From: CADEED01 sp035502995
GTDB lineage: Bacteria; Pseudomonadota; Gammaproteobacteria; Steroidobacterales; Steroidobacteraceae
Direction: 5' to 3'
Assembly: GCA_035502995.1 (NCBI GenBank)
Contig: DATJTW010000058.1
Location: 1-64,000, forward strand
Length of the DNA: 64,000 bases
In this document: in pieces, positions 35,049-44,229 of the stretch
How positions within the stretch are numbered: the stretch's first letter is position 1
Layout of the letters: every line of letters starts with the position of its first letter
Program-made: the position numbers and the translations under genes
The notes under the pieces: model-generated
The model's database searches: none
What the model was told of the DNA's origin: nothing
The model's input: only the letters and a program-made list of their open reading frames with translations

Positions 35049-35699
35049 CTACTGCGCATCGACCTGTTTCGCCGGATGCGCGGCCGCGAACGCGGACAGC
35101 TGGTTGCAGTTCTCCCAGATCAGCGCGAGCCGCGGATACTTCGCGGGCTCGACGCCGAAGCGTTGCGCCGCGAACATCTGCGGCACCAGGCAGCAGTCCG
35201 CCATCGTCGGCGTGTCGCCGTGCGAGAACCGGCCGGACAGGCGATCGCGCTCGAGGTGCGCGTCGTAGGCGTCCAGCCCGCGCGTGATCCACTCGCGCAG
35301 CCAGGTGGCGATCGCCGCGTCGTTCAGCTTCAGCACGTTCTTGAGGTACACCGTGGTGCTGGTGTTCTGCAGCGGCTGGATGTCGCTGGCGATGATCTGC
35401 GACAACATGCGCACGCGCGCGCGGTCGACCGGGTCGTGCGGGATCAGCTTGTTGCCGGGGAACACCTCGTCGAGGTATTCGATGATGGCCAGCGACTGCG
35501 TGATGCGCTGGCCGTCGTGCACCAGCGTCGGCACGCGGCTTTGCGGGTTCACGTCCTTGTACGCCGCGCCCCACTGCTCGCCGCCGTCCTTCACCAGGTT
35601 CACGCCGTGATAGGCGTACGGCAGCGACTTCAGACCGAGCGCGATGCGCACGCGGTACGACGCGGAGCTGCGCCAGAAACTGTAGAGCTCGAGGCTCAA
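35049..35699 (-). CDS. maiA: Maleylacetoacetate isomerase (zeta-class GST)
   Basis: 216 residues. The N-terminal thioredoxin-like domain has the zeta-class motif RSSASYRVRIAL, followed by the glutathione-binding VPTLVHDGQRITQSLAIIEY. The C-terminal helical domain contains DTPTMADCCLVPQMFAAQRF. It isomerises maleylacetoacetate to fumarylacetoacetate. The start is a TTG overlapping the hpd stop (TTGA), which gives SLELYSFW, the expected N-terminus; no ATG or GTG fits. Confidence 0.92.
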   Translation of the reverse strand: MSLELYSFWRSSASYRVRIALGLKSLPYAYHGVNLVKDGGEQWGAAYKDVNPQSRVPTLVHDGQRITQSLAIIEYLDEVFPGNKLIPHDPVDRARVRMLSQIIASDIQPLQNTSTTVYLKNVLKLNDAAIATWLREWITRGLDAYDAHLERDRLSGRFSHGDTPTMADCCLVPQMFAAQRFGVEPAKYPRLALIWENCNQLSAFAAAHPAKQVDAQ

Positions 35700-36748
35700 A
35701 TGACACCCCTGCGGATCTGGTCGAGTTCGATGGACTCGAACAATGCCTTGAAATTGCCTTCGCCGAAACCCTGGTTGCCCTTGCGCTGGATGATCTCGAA
35801 GAAGATGGGCCCGATGACGTTGGCGGTGAAGATCTGCAGCAGGATGCCTTCGTCGTTCGCCCCGCTGCCGTCGATCAGCACGCGCCGCTTGCGCAGCTCT
35901 TCGACGTCCTCGTGGTGGCCGGTCACGCGCTTGTCGACGCCTTCGTAGTACGTCTCCGGCGTGTCCTGGAACGCGACGCCGCGGCCGCGCAGCACGTCGA
36001 CGGTGCGGTAGATGTCCTCGGTCGCGAGCGCGATGTGCTGGATGCCCTCGCCGTTGTACTCGCGCAGGTATTCCTCGATCTGCGACTTGTCGTCCTGCGA
36101 TTCGTTGATGGGGATGCGGATCTTGCCGCACGGACTGGTCAGCGCCCGCGAGAACAGGCCGGTCTTCTTCCCCTCGATGTCGAAGTAGCGGATCTCGCGG
36201 AAGTTGAACAGCGTCTCGTAGAACTTCGCCCACTTGTCCATGTGGCCGCGGTGGACGTTGTGCGTCAGGTGGTCGATGTACGTGAGCCCGGCGGGCTCGA
36301 GTGGCTGCACCGGCACCGGCTTGAAGTCCACGTCGTAGATCGAGCGGTCGCCGTAGCGATCCACGAAGTAGATCAGCGAACCGCCGATGCCGACGATGGC
36401 CGGGATGTTCAGCTCCATCGGCCCGACGCTGCCGCGATGCGGCTCGGCGCCCAGCGACACGGCACGCGCGAACGCCGCGGCCGCGTCTTCGACGCGGAAC
36501 CCCATCGCGCACACGGACGGGCCGTGCGCGGCGGCGAAGCGCTGGCCGAACGAATCCGGCTCGGCATTGATGATGAAGTTGATGTCGCCCTGCGAATGCA
36601 GCGTGACGTTCTTGATGCGATGCCGGGCGGTGACGGGAAACCCGAGGCGCTCGAACAGGCTGCGCAGCAGTTGCGGATCGGGCGCGGTGTACTCGACGAA
36701 CTCGAAGCCGTCGGTTCCCATCGGATTTGCGGTGGACGTGGCAGCCAT
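35696..36748 (-). CDS. hpd: 4-hydroxyphenylpyruvate dioxygenase
   Basis: 350 residues. Two VOC modules carry the iron ligands His160 (TYIDHLTHNV), His238 (IQHIALATED) and Glu318 (PIFFEIIQRKGNQGFGEGNF). It converts 4-hydroxyphenylpyruvate to homogentisate. The chosen ATG has a GGAGG ribosome site at an ideal distance; an upstream in-frame start at 36793 would overlap the MarR start and the operator. It is the first gene of hpd-maiA-scoA-scoB, and the divergent MarR protein probably controls it. Confidence 0.96.
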   Translation of the reverse strand: MAATSTANPMGTDGFEFVEYTAPDPQLLRSLFERLGFPVTARHRIKNVTLHSQGDINFIINAEPDSFGQRFAAAHGPSVCAMGFRVEDAAAAFARAVSLGAEPHRGSVGPMELNIPAIVGIGGSLIYFVDRYGDRSIYDVDFKPVPVQPLEPAGLTYIDHLTHNVHRGHMDKWAKFYETLFNFREIRYFDIEGKKTGLFSRALTSPCGKIRIPINESQDDKSQIEEYLREYNGEGIQHIALATEDIYRTVDVLRGRGVAFQDTPETYYEGVDKRVTGHHEDVEELRKRRVLIDGSGANDEGILLQIFTANVIGPIFFEIIQRKGNQGFGEGNFKALFESIELDQIRRGVI

Positions 36749-36766
36749 CTCTGGCCTCCGGGGCGA

Positions 36767-36785
36767 AATTGATTTAGTTTCAATT
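36767..36785. promoter_or_regulatory. Candidate MarR operator between hpd and marR
   Basis: AATTGA and TCAATT form a perfect dyad around a 7-bp spacer in an AT-rich patch within a GC-rich genome. It lies between the two divergent start codons, 8 bp before the MarR ATG. The size (19 bp) suits a MarR dimer. Confidence 0.5.
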
Positions 36786-36792
36786 GTAACCA

Positions 36793-37257
36793 ATGACGCG
36801 CCGGCAAAAACTCCACCTCGAGAAATTTCTCCCCTTCCGGCTGTCGGTGCTGTCCAACACCGTCAGTTCCGCCATCGCCGCGGCCTATTTCGCGAATTTC
36901 GGGCTGTCGATCCCGGAGTGGCGCGTCATGGCGATCCTGGCGGCGAACCCGGGGCTGTCGGCCGCCGAGGTCACGGCGCGGACCGCCATGGACAAGGTCG
37001 CGGTCTCGCGCGCCGTGGCCACGCTGCTGGCGGCCGGGCGGCTGCGTCGCACCACCGTTCCCGCCGACCGGCGGCGCACGCACCTGGCGCTGACGCCGGC
37101 CGGCGAAAGCGTCTATTCCCGGGTCGTGCCCATGGCGCTGGAATACGAACGTCGTCTGCTCGCCCCGCTGTCGAAGCGCGATCGCGCGACGCTCGACCGC
37201 ATCCTGCGCGAACTCCTGGGCCGCGCCGTCGAGCTCGGGCCGGCGCACGCGGACTGA
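36793..37257 (+). CDS. MarR-family transcriptional regulator
   Basis: 154 residues. The winged HTH is seen in MAILAANPGLSAAEVTARTA, MDKVAVSRAVATLLAAGRLR and the wing RRTTVPADRRRTHLALTPAG. Helical dimerisation segments flank it. Position and the shared operator suggest it controls the hpd operon, sensing 4-hydroxyphenylpyruvate or homogentisate; MarR-type HpdR/HmgR-like control is known in other bacteria but is an inference here. A TATAAT box for the next gene lies right behind its stop codon. Confidence 0.9.
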   Translation: MTRRQKLHLEKFLPFRLSVLSNTVSSAIAAAYFANFGLSIPEWRVMAILAANPGLSAAEVTARTAMDKVAVSRAVATLLAAGRLRRTTVPADRRRTHLALTPAGESVYSRVVPMALEYERRLLAPLSKRDRATLDRILRELLGRAVELGPAHAD

Positions 37258-37260
37258 AGT

Positions 37261-37266
37261 TATAAT
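37261..37266 (+). promoter_or_regulatory. Candidate -10 box of the NAD-GDH gene
   Basis: A consensus TATAAT stands out in GC-rich sequence 46 bp before the ATG and just after the marR stop. No good -35 hexamer is seen at 16-18 bp upstream, so an activator may be needed. A GAGGA ribosome site lies at 37301. Confidence 0.4.
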
Positions 37267-37311
37267 CGCGCGCCTTCGCACGGCGACTCGTCCTTTCCCT
37301 GAGGAATCGAA

Positions 37312-40300
37312 ATGCTCGGCAAGATCCCCGCCGCCCGCCTCGCGTTGATCGAGAAGATAGTCGCCGCCGCCCGCCGGGCCGCGCCCCGCTCCCGCCAGGT
37401 CCTGGCCGCCGACTTCGTCCGCGCCTTCTTCCGCGGCGTGGCCGAGGAGGATCTGCGCGCGCACCGGCCAGCCGACCTGGCCGCCGCCGCCCTGGCGCAC
37501 CTCGACTTCGGCCGCGTGCGCCGCGGCTCGCAGGTGCTGGTGGATCTCGCGCCGCCGCTGAACCCCGCGTCTCCCACGGCGGCGCACCGCGCGCTGGTGC
37601 GCGTCGTCGCGCCGGACATGCCGTTCCTGGTCGACTCGATCGGCATCGTGTTCAGCCAGATGAACATCGCCGTGCACCTCATCGTCCACCCGGTGCTCGG
37701 CGCGCGCCGTGACGCGCGCGGCGGTCTGCGCGCCGTCGGCACGGACCCGCGCGGCTCCCGCCTCGAGTCCTGGCAGATGATGGAGATCGACCGGCCGCGC
37801 GACGACGCCGAAGCCGCCGCGCTGCTGCGCCGCCTGCACACGGCGCTCGAGGACGTGCGCAAGGCCGTCGCCGACTTCCCGCGCATGCTCGAACGAGTGC
37901 GCGCCGTCGCCAACGAGCTCGAACGCGACAAACTACCCGTGCCGCAGTCGCACGCCGCCGAAGCGCGCGCCCTGCTGACCTGGATGCACGACGGCCACTT
38001 CGTGTTCCTCGGTTATCGTTACTACCGCCTGAAGCGCGGCCGCGCGCGCGACGCGCTGGTGCGCGACACCGACAGCGGCCTCGGCATCCTCAGGAACGGC
38101 CGCAAGTCACCGCCGCCCATCGTGTTGTCCGGTCCGCTGCGCCGCCAGGCGCGCTCGCCCGACCTGCTGGTCCTGACGAAGGCGAACACGCCGTCCACCG
38201 TGCACCGTTCGAGCTACCTCGACTACATCGGTGTGAAGACCTTTGACAGCGCCGGCAACGTCACCGGCGAGCACCGCTTCCTCGGTCTGTGGACCTCGAG
38301 CGCCTATCACAAGCCGCCGTCCGAGATCCCGCTGCTGCGCCGGAAGCTCGAGGCCGTCATCCAGCACTTCGGCCTGCCGCCGCAGAGCCACGACGCCAAG
38401 TCCGTCGTGAACGTCGTCGAGACGTTCCCGCGCGACGAGCTGTTCCAGACGCCGATCAACGAGCTCATCCCGAGCGTGCGCGGCATCGTCAATCTCTACG
38501 AGCGTCGCCGCGTGCGCCTGTTCGCGCGCCGCGACAGCTACGAACGTTTCTACTCCTGCCTCGTCTACGTGCCGCGCGACCGCTACAACACCGAGGTGCG
38601 CGAGAAGATCGAACGCATCGTGCGCGAGCGCTTCGGCGGCACGCAGGTCGAGACGCAGGTGCAGATCTCCGACTCCATGCTGGCGCGGCTGCACGTGCTG
38701 GTGCGCACGCCGCAGGGTGCGCCGGCCGTCGAACACATCGCGGACATCGAGGCCGAGATCGCCGCCGCCGCGATGACCTGGGAAGACCGGCTGCAGCACG
38801 CGCTGGTCGAACGCGGCGTCGAGCGCGAGGCGATCGATCTCGCGGCGCGTTACGCGAAGGCGTTCCCGCCGGCCTACCGCGCGGATGTCGAGCCCGCCCA
38901 GGCGCTCGACGACATCGCCGATCTCGAGGCGCTGGCCGCGAACCCCGCGGTGCCGCAGCTCAACCTTCGCGCGCACGACCGGGACCCGCGCGGCCGGCTG
39001 CACCTGCGCGTGCTGCAGGCCGGCGACCCGATCTCGATCTCCGACATCCTGCCGATGCTCGAGAACTTCGGCCTGCGCGTCGTCGCCGAACATCCCTACC
39101 AGATGGCCGGCAGCGAGCGCGGCGCCTGGATCCAGGACTTCGAGCTCGAGGCACGCGATCTCAAGCGCGCCGACGTCGCGTTGCTCGAGCCGCTGTTCAA
39201 GGAAGCGTTCCTCGCCGCGTGGCGTGGCGACATCGAGAACGACGGCTTCAACCGCCTGCTGCTGGCCGCGCAACTCGGTGCGCGCGAGATCGTCGTGTTG
39301 CGCGCCTACTGCCGCTACCTGCTGCAGACCGGCATCCCGTTCAGCCAGGCGTACATGGAGCGCGTGCTGGTCGGCCAGTCGGCGATCGCGCGATCGCTCG
39401 TGCGGCTGTTCCAGACGCAGTTCGCGCTCGACGGCAAGGCGCGCGAGAGTGCCGCCGAACGCATCCGCCAGGGCATCCTGCGCGCGCTCGACAAGGTGCA
39501 GAGCCTCGACGAGGACCGAATCCTGCGCGGCTATCTATCGGTGATCCGGGCGACGCTGCGGACGAACTATTACCAGCCTGCCGCCGACGGCCAGCCCAAG
39601 AGCTGGGTGTCGTTCAAGCTCGATCCGCAGCAGATCCCCGAGCTGCCGTTGCCGAAACCGAAGTTCGAGATCTTCGTGTACAGCCCGCGCGTCGAGGGCG
39701 TGCACCTGCGCATGGCGAACGTCGCGCGCGGTGGCCTCCGCTGGTCGGATCGCCGCGAAGATTTCCGCACGGAAGTGCTGGGCCTCATGAAGGCGCAGAA
39801 CGTCAAGAACACCGTGATCGTGCCGGCCGGCGCGAAGGGCGGGTTCTATCCGAAGAAGCTCGCAGGCCTGTCGCGCGAGGATTTCCAGAAGGAAGGCGTG
39901 GCGAGCTACCAGACGTTCATCCGCGGCCTGCTCGACGTCACGGACAACATCGTCAACGGCCGCACGGTCGTCAGGCCGGGCATCGTGCGCCGCGATGGCG
40001 ACGATCCGTATCTCGTGGTCGCGGCCGACAAGGGCACCGCCACCTTCTCGGACATCGCCAACGCGATCTCCATCGAATACGGCCACTGGCTGGGCGACGC
40101 GTTCGCATCCGGCGGCTCGGCCGGCTACGACCACAAGGGCATGGGCATCACCGCGCGCGGCGCGTGGGAATGCGTGAAGCGCCACTTCCGCGAGATCGGC
40201 ACGGACATCCAGTCGCAGCCGTTCACCGTCGCGGGCATCGGCGACATGTCCGGCGACGTGTTCGGCAACGGCATGCTGCTGTCGAAACACATCCGGCTCG

Positions 40301-42135
40301 TGGCGGCCTTCGACCACCGCCACATCTTCCTCGATCCGTCGCCCGACGCGGCGGCGAGCTTCCGCGAGCGCGAACGGCTGTTCAAACTACCGCGCTCGAG
40401 CTGGGACGACTACTCGCGCATGCTCATCTCGCGCGGCGGCGGCGTCTTCGCGCGGTCGCTGAAATCCATCCCGCTGAGCGCGGAGGCGCAGAAGCTGCTC
40501 GACATCGCCGCCACGGCGGCGACGCCGGTCGAAGTCATGCGCGCCATCCTGCGCCTGCGCGTCGACCTGCTGTGGAACGGCGGCATCGGGACCTACGTGA
40601 AGGCGCACGACGAATCGCAGGGCGACGCGCGCGATCGCGCCAACGACTCGATCCGCGCCGACGGCCGCGAGATCCGCGCCAAGGTGATCGGCGAAGGCGG
40701 CAACCTCGGCTGCACGCAGCGCGGCCGCGTGGAATACGCCCAGTCCGGCGGACCCGAAAACACCGGCGGCCGCATCAACACCGACTTCATCGACAACTCG
40801 GCCGGCGTCAACACCTCCGATGTCGAGGTCAACATCAAGATCCTGTTGTCGGACGTCATGCGCAAGGGCCGGCTCACGCGCGCGGCGCGCGACAAGTTCC
40901 TCGCCGGCATGACGAACGAGGTCGGCGACATCGTCCTGCACAACAACTATCTGCAGAGCCAGGCGCTGTCCGTGCTCGAGCAGCGCGCGCCCGAGCGGCT
41001 CAGCGAGTACCAGAGCCTGGTCCGCACGCTCGAGCGCACGGGCCACCTCAACCGCGCGATCGAGTACCTGCCGGCGGAGGACGAGTTCCTCGAACGCCGC
41101 AAGCAGCGACTGGGTCTCACGCGGCCGGAGCTCGCCGTCGTGCTGGCGTACAGCAAGATCTGGCTGAGCAATCACCTGCTCGACTCGGACCTGCCCGACG
41201 ACCCATACTTCGCCAGCGAAGTGCAGCGTTATTTCCCGAAGCCGATGCGCAGGAAGTACGCGCGCGAGATCCCGCAGCACCGCCTGCGCCGCGAGATAGT
41301 CACGACGCAGACCACGAACAGCCTCGTGAACCGCATGGGCCCGGTGTTCGTCACTCGCGCGCAGGAGGACACCGATGCCGATCCGGCCGCGATCGCCCGA
41401 GCCTACTCCATCGCGCGCGAGATCTACTCGATGCGCACGTTGTGGTTCGACATCGAGTCGCTGGACAACCGCGTGCCGGCGAACGTGCAGTACGGCATGT
41501 TCTACCGCGCCGCGCGGCTGCTGCGGCACACGTCGTACTGGCTGCTGCGCGAACGCGGCAAGAACCTGCACATCGAGAATTCCGTGCGCGAGCTGCGTCC
41601 CGGCGTGGAACAGCTGGCCGACAGCATCGATGCGGTGATCGGCGGCGCCGCGCGCGAGCAGCACGACGCGATCCGCGCCGAGCTCGCCGGGGGCGGCGTG
41701 CCCGAGAAGGTGGCGCAGCGCGTCGCGCGACTGTCGCTGCTGGAGCCGGCGCTCGACATCGTCGCGCTCGCGGCCAGCGAGAAGACACCCGTGGCCGAAG
41801 TGGCGCGCGCCTACTTCGAGCTGGGCGTCGCGCTCGGCCTCGACTGGCTGCACCACGAGATCGACCGGCTGTCCGTCGACGGCAGCTGGCAGGCCACCGC
41901 GCGCACCGGTCTGCGCGACGCCGCGATGCGCGCGCACCGCGAGCTCACCCAGCAGGTGCTGCGCACGCGCGGCACGTCGCGCGTCGCCGAGAAGCTGGCG
42001 CGCTGGAGCGCGGCGCGCGGCGAGGTGCTGGCGAGCTGGAAACGCACGCTGGCCGAGATGCGCGCGGTCGGCACCGCCGACTTCGCGACGCTGACCGTCG
42101 GCGTCGACGCGGTGCGCAGCCTGTCGAGCGGCTGA
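37312..42135 (+). CDS. gdhB: NAD-dependent glutamate dehydrogenase, large (180-kDa) type
   Basis: 1607 residues, the size of the L-GDH180 class found in Pseudomonas and Caulobacter. The N-terminal half holds ACT-like regulatory regions and a conserved TKANTPSTVHRSSYLDYIG block. The catalytic domain begins near residue 790, with GGLRWSDRREDFRTEVLGLM at about 806 and the substrate Lys in PAGAKGGFYPKK at about 842. The NAD-binding part has VIGEGGNLGC at about 1126 and TDFIDNSAGVNTSDVEVNI. It oxidatively deaminates glutamate to 2-oxoglutarate and ammonia, favouring catabolism. It is transcribed alone or with the next two genes (5-bp gap to the glycosyltransferase). Confidence 0.96.
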   Translation: MLGKIPAARLALIEKIVAAARRAAPRSRQVLAADFVRAFFRGVAEEDLRAHRPADLAAAALAHLDFGRVRRGSQVLVDLAPPLNPASPTAAHRALVRVVAPDMPFLVDSIGIVFSQMNIAVHLIVHPVLGARRDARGGLRAVGTDPRGSRLESWQMMEIDRPRDDAEAAALLRRLHTALEDVRKAVADFPRMLERVRAVANELERDKLPVPQSHAAEARALLTWMHDGHFVFLGYRYYRLKRGRARDALVRDTDSGLGILRNGRKSPPPIVLSGPLRRQARSPDLLVLTKANTPSTVHRSSYLDYIGVKTFDSAGNVTGEHRFLGLWTSSAYHKPPSEIPLLRRKLEAVIQHFGLPPQSHDAKSVVNVVETFPRDELFQTPINELIPSVRGIVNLYERRRVRLFARRDSYERFYSCLVYVPRDRYNTEVREKIERIVRERFGGTQVETQVQISDSMLARLHVLVRTPQGAPAVEHIADIEAEIAAAAMTWEDRLQHALVERGVEREAIDLAARYAKAFPPAYRADVEPAQALDDIADLEALAANPAVPQLNLRAHDRDPRGRLHLRVLQAGDPISISDILPMLENFGLRVVAEHPYQMAGSERGAWIQDFELEARDLKRADVALLEPLFKEAFLAAWRGDIENDGFNRLLLAAQLGAREIVVLRAYCRYLLQTGIPFSQAYMERVLVGQSAIARSLVRLFQTQFALDGKARESAAERIRQGILRALDKVQSLDEDRILRGYLSVIRATLRTNYYQPAADGQPKSWVSFKLDPQQIPELPLPKPKFEIFVYSPRVEGVHLRMANVARGGLRWSDRREDFRTEVLGLMKAQNVKNTVIVPAGAKGGFYPKKLAGLSREDFQKEGVASYQTFIRGLLDVTDNIVNGRTVVRPGIVRRDGDDPYLVVAADKGTATFSDIANAISIEYGHWLGDAFASGGSAGYDHKGMGITARGAWECVKRHFREIGTDIQSQPFTVAGIGDMSGDVFGNGMLLSKHIRLVAAFDHRHIFLDPSPDAAASFRERERLFKLPRSSWDDYSRMLISRGGGVFARSLKSIPLSAEAQKLLDIAATAATPVEVMRAILRLRVDLLWNGGIGTYVKAHDESQGDARDRANDSIRADGREIRAKVIGEGGNLGCTQRGRVEYAQSGGPENTGGRINTDFIDNSAGVNTSDVEVNIKILLSDVMRKGRLTRAARDKFLAGMTNEVGDIVLHNNYLQSQALSVLEQRAPERLSEYQSLVRTLERTGHLNRAIEYLPAEDEFLERRKQRLGLTRPELAVVLAYSKIWLSNHLLDSDLPDDPYFASEVQRYFPKPMRRKYAREIPQHRLRREIVTTQTTNSLVNRMGPVFVTRAQEDTDADPAAIARAYSIAREIYSMRTLWFDIESLDNRVPANVQYGMFYRAARLLRHTSYWLLRERGKNLHIENSVRELRPGVEQLADSIDAVIGGAAREQHDAIRAELAGGGVPEKVAQRVARLSLLEPALDIVALAASEKTPVAEVARAYFELGVALGLDWLHHEIDRLSVDGSWQATARTGLRDAAMRAHRELTQQVLRTRGTSRVAEKLARWSAARGEVLASWKRTLAEMRAVGTADFATLTVGVDAVRSLSSG

Positions 42136-42139
42136 GACC

Positions 42140-42949
42140 TTGCCCCGCGTCGCGCTGGTCATCACGACGCACGAACGACCGGATGCGCTGGCCGCGGTCC
42201 TCGACAGCGTCGCACGCCAACGCGACGCGCCGGACATCGTCGTCATCGCCGACGACGGCTCGGGCGCCGGGACTCGCGAGATCATCGCCGGCTTCCGCCG
42301 CCGCGCGCTCGTCCCGGTGCGCGACGTCCGGCAGGAGCACGAGGGATTCCGCGTCGCGCGGCTGCGCAACCTGGCGATCGCGGCCGTGGCGCCGGCCGAC
42401 CCGGACTATCTCGTCTTCGTCGACGGCGACATGTTGCTGCATCCCGAATTCATCGCCGACCACCGGCGTTTCGCGCGCCCCGGCTGGTTCACGCAAGGCG
42501 TGCGCGTGCTGGCCGACGCAGCGTTGACGCGCCGGCTGCTCGCCGATCCGTCGCAGCCGCTGACGCCCGCCTCCACCGGCCTCGGCGGCCTGCGCCGCGC
42601 CTATCTACTCCACTCGCCGGCCGCCGCCGCGGCCGCGCGCGTGCTGGCCAACGGCCTGGTCGCCATCAAGTCCTGCAACTTCGCCGCGTGGCGCGACGAT
42701 CTCGTCGGCGTCAACGGCTTCGACGAGGGTTTCTCCGGCTGGGGTCCCGAGGACAAGGAGCTGGCGCTGCGCCTGCGCCATGCGGGCGTGCGCCGGCAGA
42801 CGCTGCTGTTCGGCGGCATCGCCGTCCACCTGCACCATCCGGCGGCATCGCGCGAGCGGCTGGCCGCGAACCTCGCGCGGCTCGAGACGACGCGCCGGGA
42901 GCGCCGCACGCGCGCCACCCACGGCCTGGACTCGCACCGCGACGCCTGA
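42140..42949 (+). CDS. Family 2 glycosyltransferase
   Basis: 269 residues from a TTG start 4 bp after the GDH stop. The GT-A nucleotide-sugar fold is seen in VALVITTHERPDALAAVLDS, the DxD-type motif in LVFVDGDMLLHPEF, and a C-terminal galactosyltransferase-like motif in GFDEGFSGWGPEDKELALRL. This family often adds sugars to lipopolysaccharide core or glycoproteins at the cytoplasmic face. Donor and acceptor are unknown. A TTG start with no clear ribosome site suggests coupling to the upstream gene. Confidence 0.86.
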   Translation: MPRVALVITTHERPDALAAVLDSVARQRDAPDIVVIADDGSGAGTREIIAGFRRRALVPVRDVRQEHEGFRVARLRNLAIAAVAPADPDYLVFVDGDMLLHPEFIADHRRFARPGWFTQGVRVLADAALTRRLLADPSQPLTPASTGLGGLRRAYLLHSPAAAAAARVLANGLVAIKSCNFAAWRDDLVGVNGFDEGFSGWGPEDKELALRLRHAGVRRQTLLFGGIAVHLHHPAASRERLAANLARLETTRRERRTRATHGLDSHRDA

Positions 42950-42995
42950 AACCGCGGCCATTTCGGTTACCATGGCGCCCCCTTTCGGAGGTCCC

Positions 42996-43748
42996 ATGCC
43001 CGGCAAATTGATCCTCGTCCGCCACGGTCAGAGCACCTGGAACGTCGAAAACCTGTTCACGGGCTGGCACGACGTCGATCTCTCCGACCAGGGCCGCCAC
43101 GAAGCGAAGTCCGCCGGCGCCGAGATCAGGAAGGCCGGCATCGTCCCCGACGTGGTGTTCACCTCCGTGCTCAAGCGCGCGATCCGCACGATGTGGCTGG
43201 TGCTCGACGAGCTGGACCTCATGTGGCTGCCGGTCGAACGCAGCTGGCGCCTGAACGAACGCCACTACGGCGCGCTGCAGGGACTCGACAAGGCCCAGAC
43301 CGTCGAGAAGCACGGCGAGGCGCAGGTGAAGATCTGGCGCCGCAGCTACGACATCCCGCCGCCGGCGCTCGACGTCGCGGACGAACGTCACCCGATCCAC
43401 GACCGCCGCTACGCGAAGCTCGATCCGCGCGTGCTGCCGGCCAGCGAATCGCTGAAGGACACGCTGGCCCGCGTGCTGCCGTTCTGGAACGACCGCATCG
43501 TCGCCGAGCTGAAGGCCGGCAAGAACGTGCTGGTGGTCGCGCACGGCAACAGCCTGCGCGCCGTCGTCAAGATGCTGGACGATGTCAGCGAAGCCGACAT
43601 CACCGAGCTCAACATCCCGACCGGCGTGCCGCTGGTGTACGAGCTGGACGACCGGATCAAGCCGCTGAAGAGCGGTTATCTCGGCGACCCGGAGGCCATC
43701 AAGGCCGCCGCGGAAGCCGTCAAGAAGCAGACGGAAAAGAAGAAGTAG
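42996..43748 (+). CDS. gpmA: 2,3-bisphosphoglycerate-dependent phosphoglycerate mutase
   Basis: 250 residues, same as E. coli GpmA. The phospho-His motif is LILVRHGQSTWN (His10-11 region) and the second catalytic His is in VLVVAHGNSLRAVV. The signature RSWRLNERHYGALQGLDKAQ is complete. It interconverts 3- and 2-phosphoglycerate in glycolysis. The ATG with the CGGAGG site just upstream was chosen over an earlier in-frame ATG at 42972. It is convergent with the rraB-like gene; a GCGCCG/CGGCGC hairpin lies between them. Confidence 0.96.
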   Translation: MPGKLILVRHGQSTWNVENLFTGWHDVDLSDQGRHEAKSAGAEIRKAGIVPDVVFTSVLKRAIRTMWLVLDELDLMWLPVERSWRLNERHYGALQGLDKAQTVEKHGEAQVKIWRRSYDIPPPALDVADERHPIHDRRYAKLDPRVLPASESLKDTLARVLPFWNDRIVAELKAGKNVLVVAHGNSLRAVVKMLDDVSEADITELNIPTGVPLVYELDDRIKPLKSGYLGDPEAIKAAAEAVKKQTEKKK

Positions 43749-43778
43749 TTAGGTGGCGCCGCGGCCGCTGCCGGCGCT

Positions 43779-44216
43779 TCAGACGATGCCGGCGTCGGTG
43801 CGCGGCACTTCCTTCGCCGACCAGCCGTCGTAGCGGCCCTGCTTCGCCGTCGCCGCCTCGGTGAGCCGGCGGCTCAGCTCTTTCATGTCCGGCACCGTCA
43901 GCTTCATCGACTTGTGCGCATGCAGGCTGTAGCGCAGGTCGCCGTTCTCCGGCGTGTCGGACACGTCGGCGTCGAAGCCCTCGCCGCGCAGCTGGGTCGC
44001 GATCTCCTCGGCGGCCTCGGGCGTCGGGAACGCGAGGAAGAAATCCACGTCGTGCGGCTTGAAGGGATCGGACCCGCGCTTGCGCAGCTGGTCGATCAGG
44101 CGTTCGTCCCAGGAGTCGTTCTTCTGGTTGCGCAGCTTCTGCAGGTTCTGCCAGATGCGATACGCGGCGACCACGCCGCCGAGCGCCGCGAAGAAGTACA
44201 TCCAGTTGGCGGACAT
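43779..44216 (-). CDS. RraB-like ribonuclease E inhibitor with an N-terminal membrane helix
   Basis: 145 residues. An N-terminal helix (NWMYFFAALGGVVAAYRIW) is followed by a short basic coiled segment and an RraB domain: DERLIDQLRKRGSDPFKPHD, VDFFLAFPTPEAAEEIATQL, and the C-terminal tail GRYDGWSAKEVP. RraB in E. coli is a soluble acidic protein that inhibits RNase E; the helix here would tether the domain to the inner membrane, where RNase E is also attached. It lies 13 bp behind a [2Fe-2S] ferredoxin gene. Domain assignment is good; inhibitory function is inferred. Confidence 0.78.
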   Translation of the reverse strand: MSANWMYFFAALGGVVAAYRIWQNLQKLRNQKNDSWDERLIDQLRKRGSDPFKPHDVDFFLAFPTPEAAEEIATQLRGEGFDADVSDTPENGDLRYSLHAHKSMKLTVPDMKELSRRLTEAATAKQGRYDGWSAKEVPRTDAGIV

Positions 44217-44229
44217 CGCGGGCGACCCG

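Noticed and set aside
40387..42369. Antisense frame of about 660 codons within the NAD-GDH gene
   Set aside because: It mirrors the codon-position GC bias of the real gene and carries no recognisable motif.
38289..42527. Very long second plus-strand frame over the NAD-GDH gene (about 1400 codons)
   Set aside because: It is a frame shadow with Arg/Ala-rich composition. The overlapping frame has complete glutamate dehydrogenase motifs.
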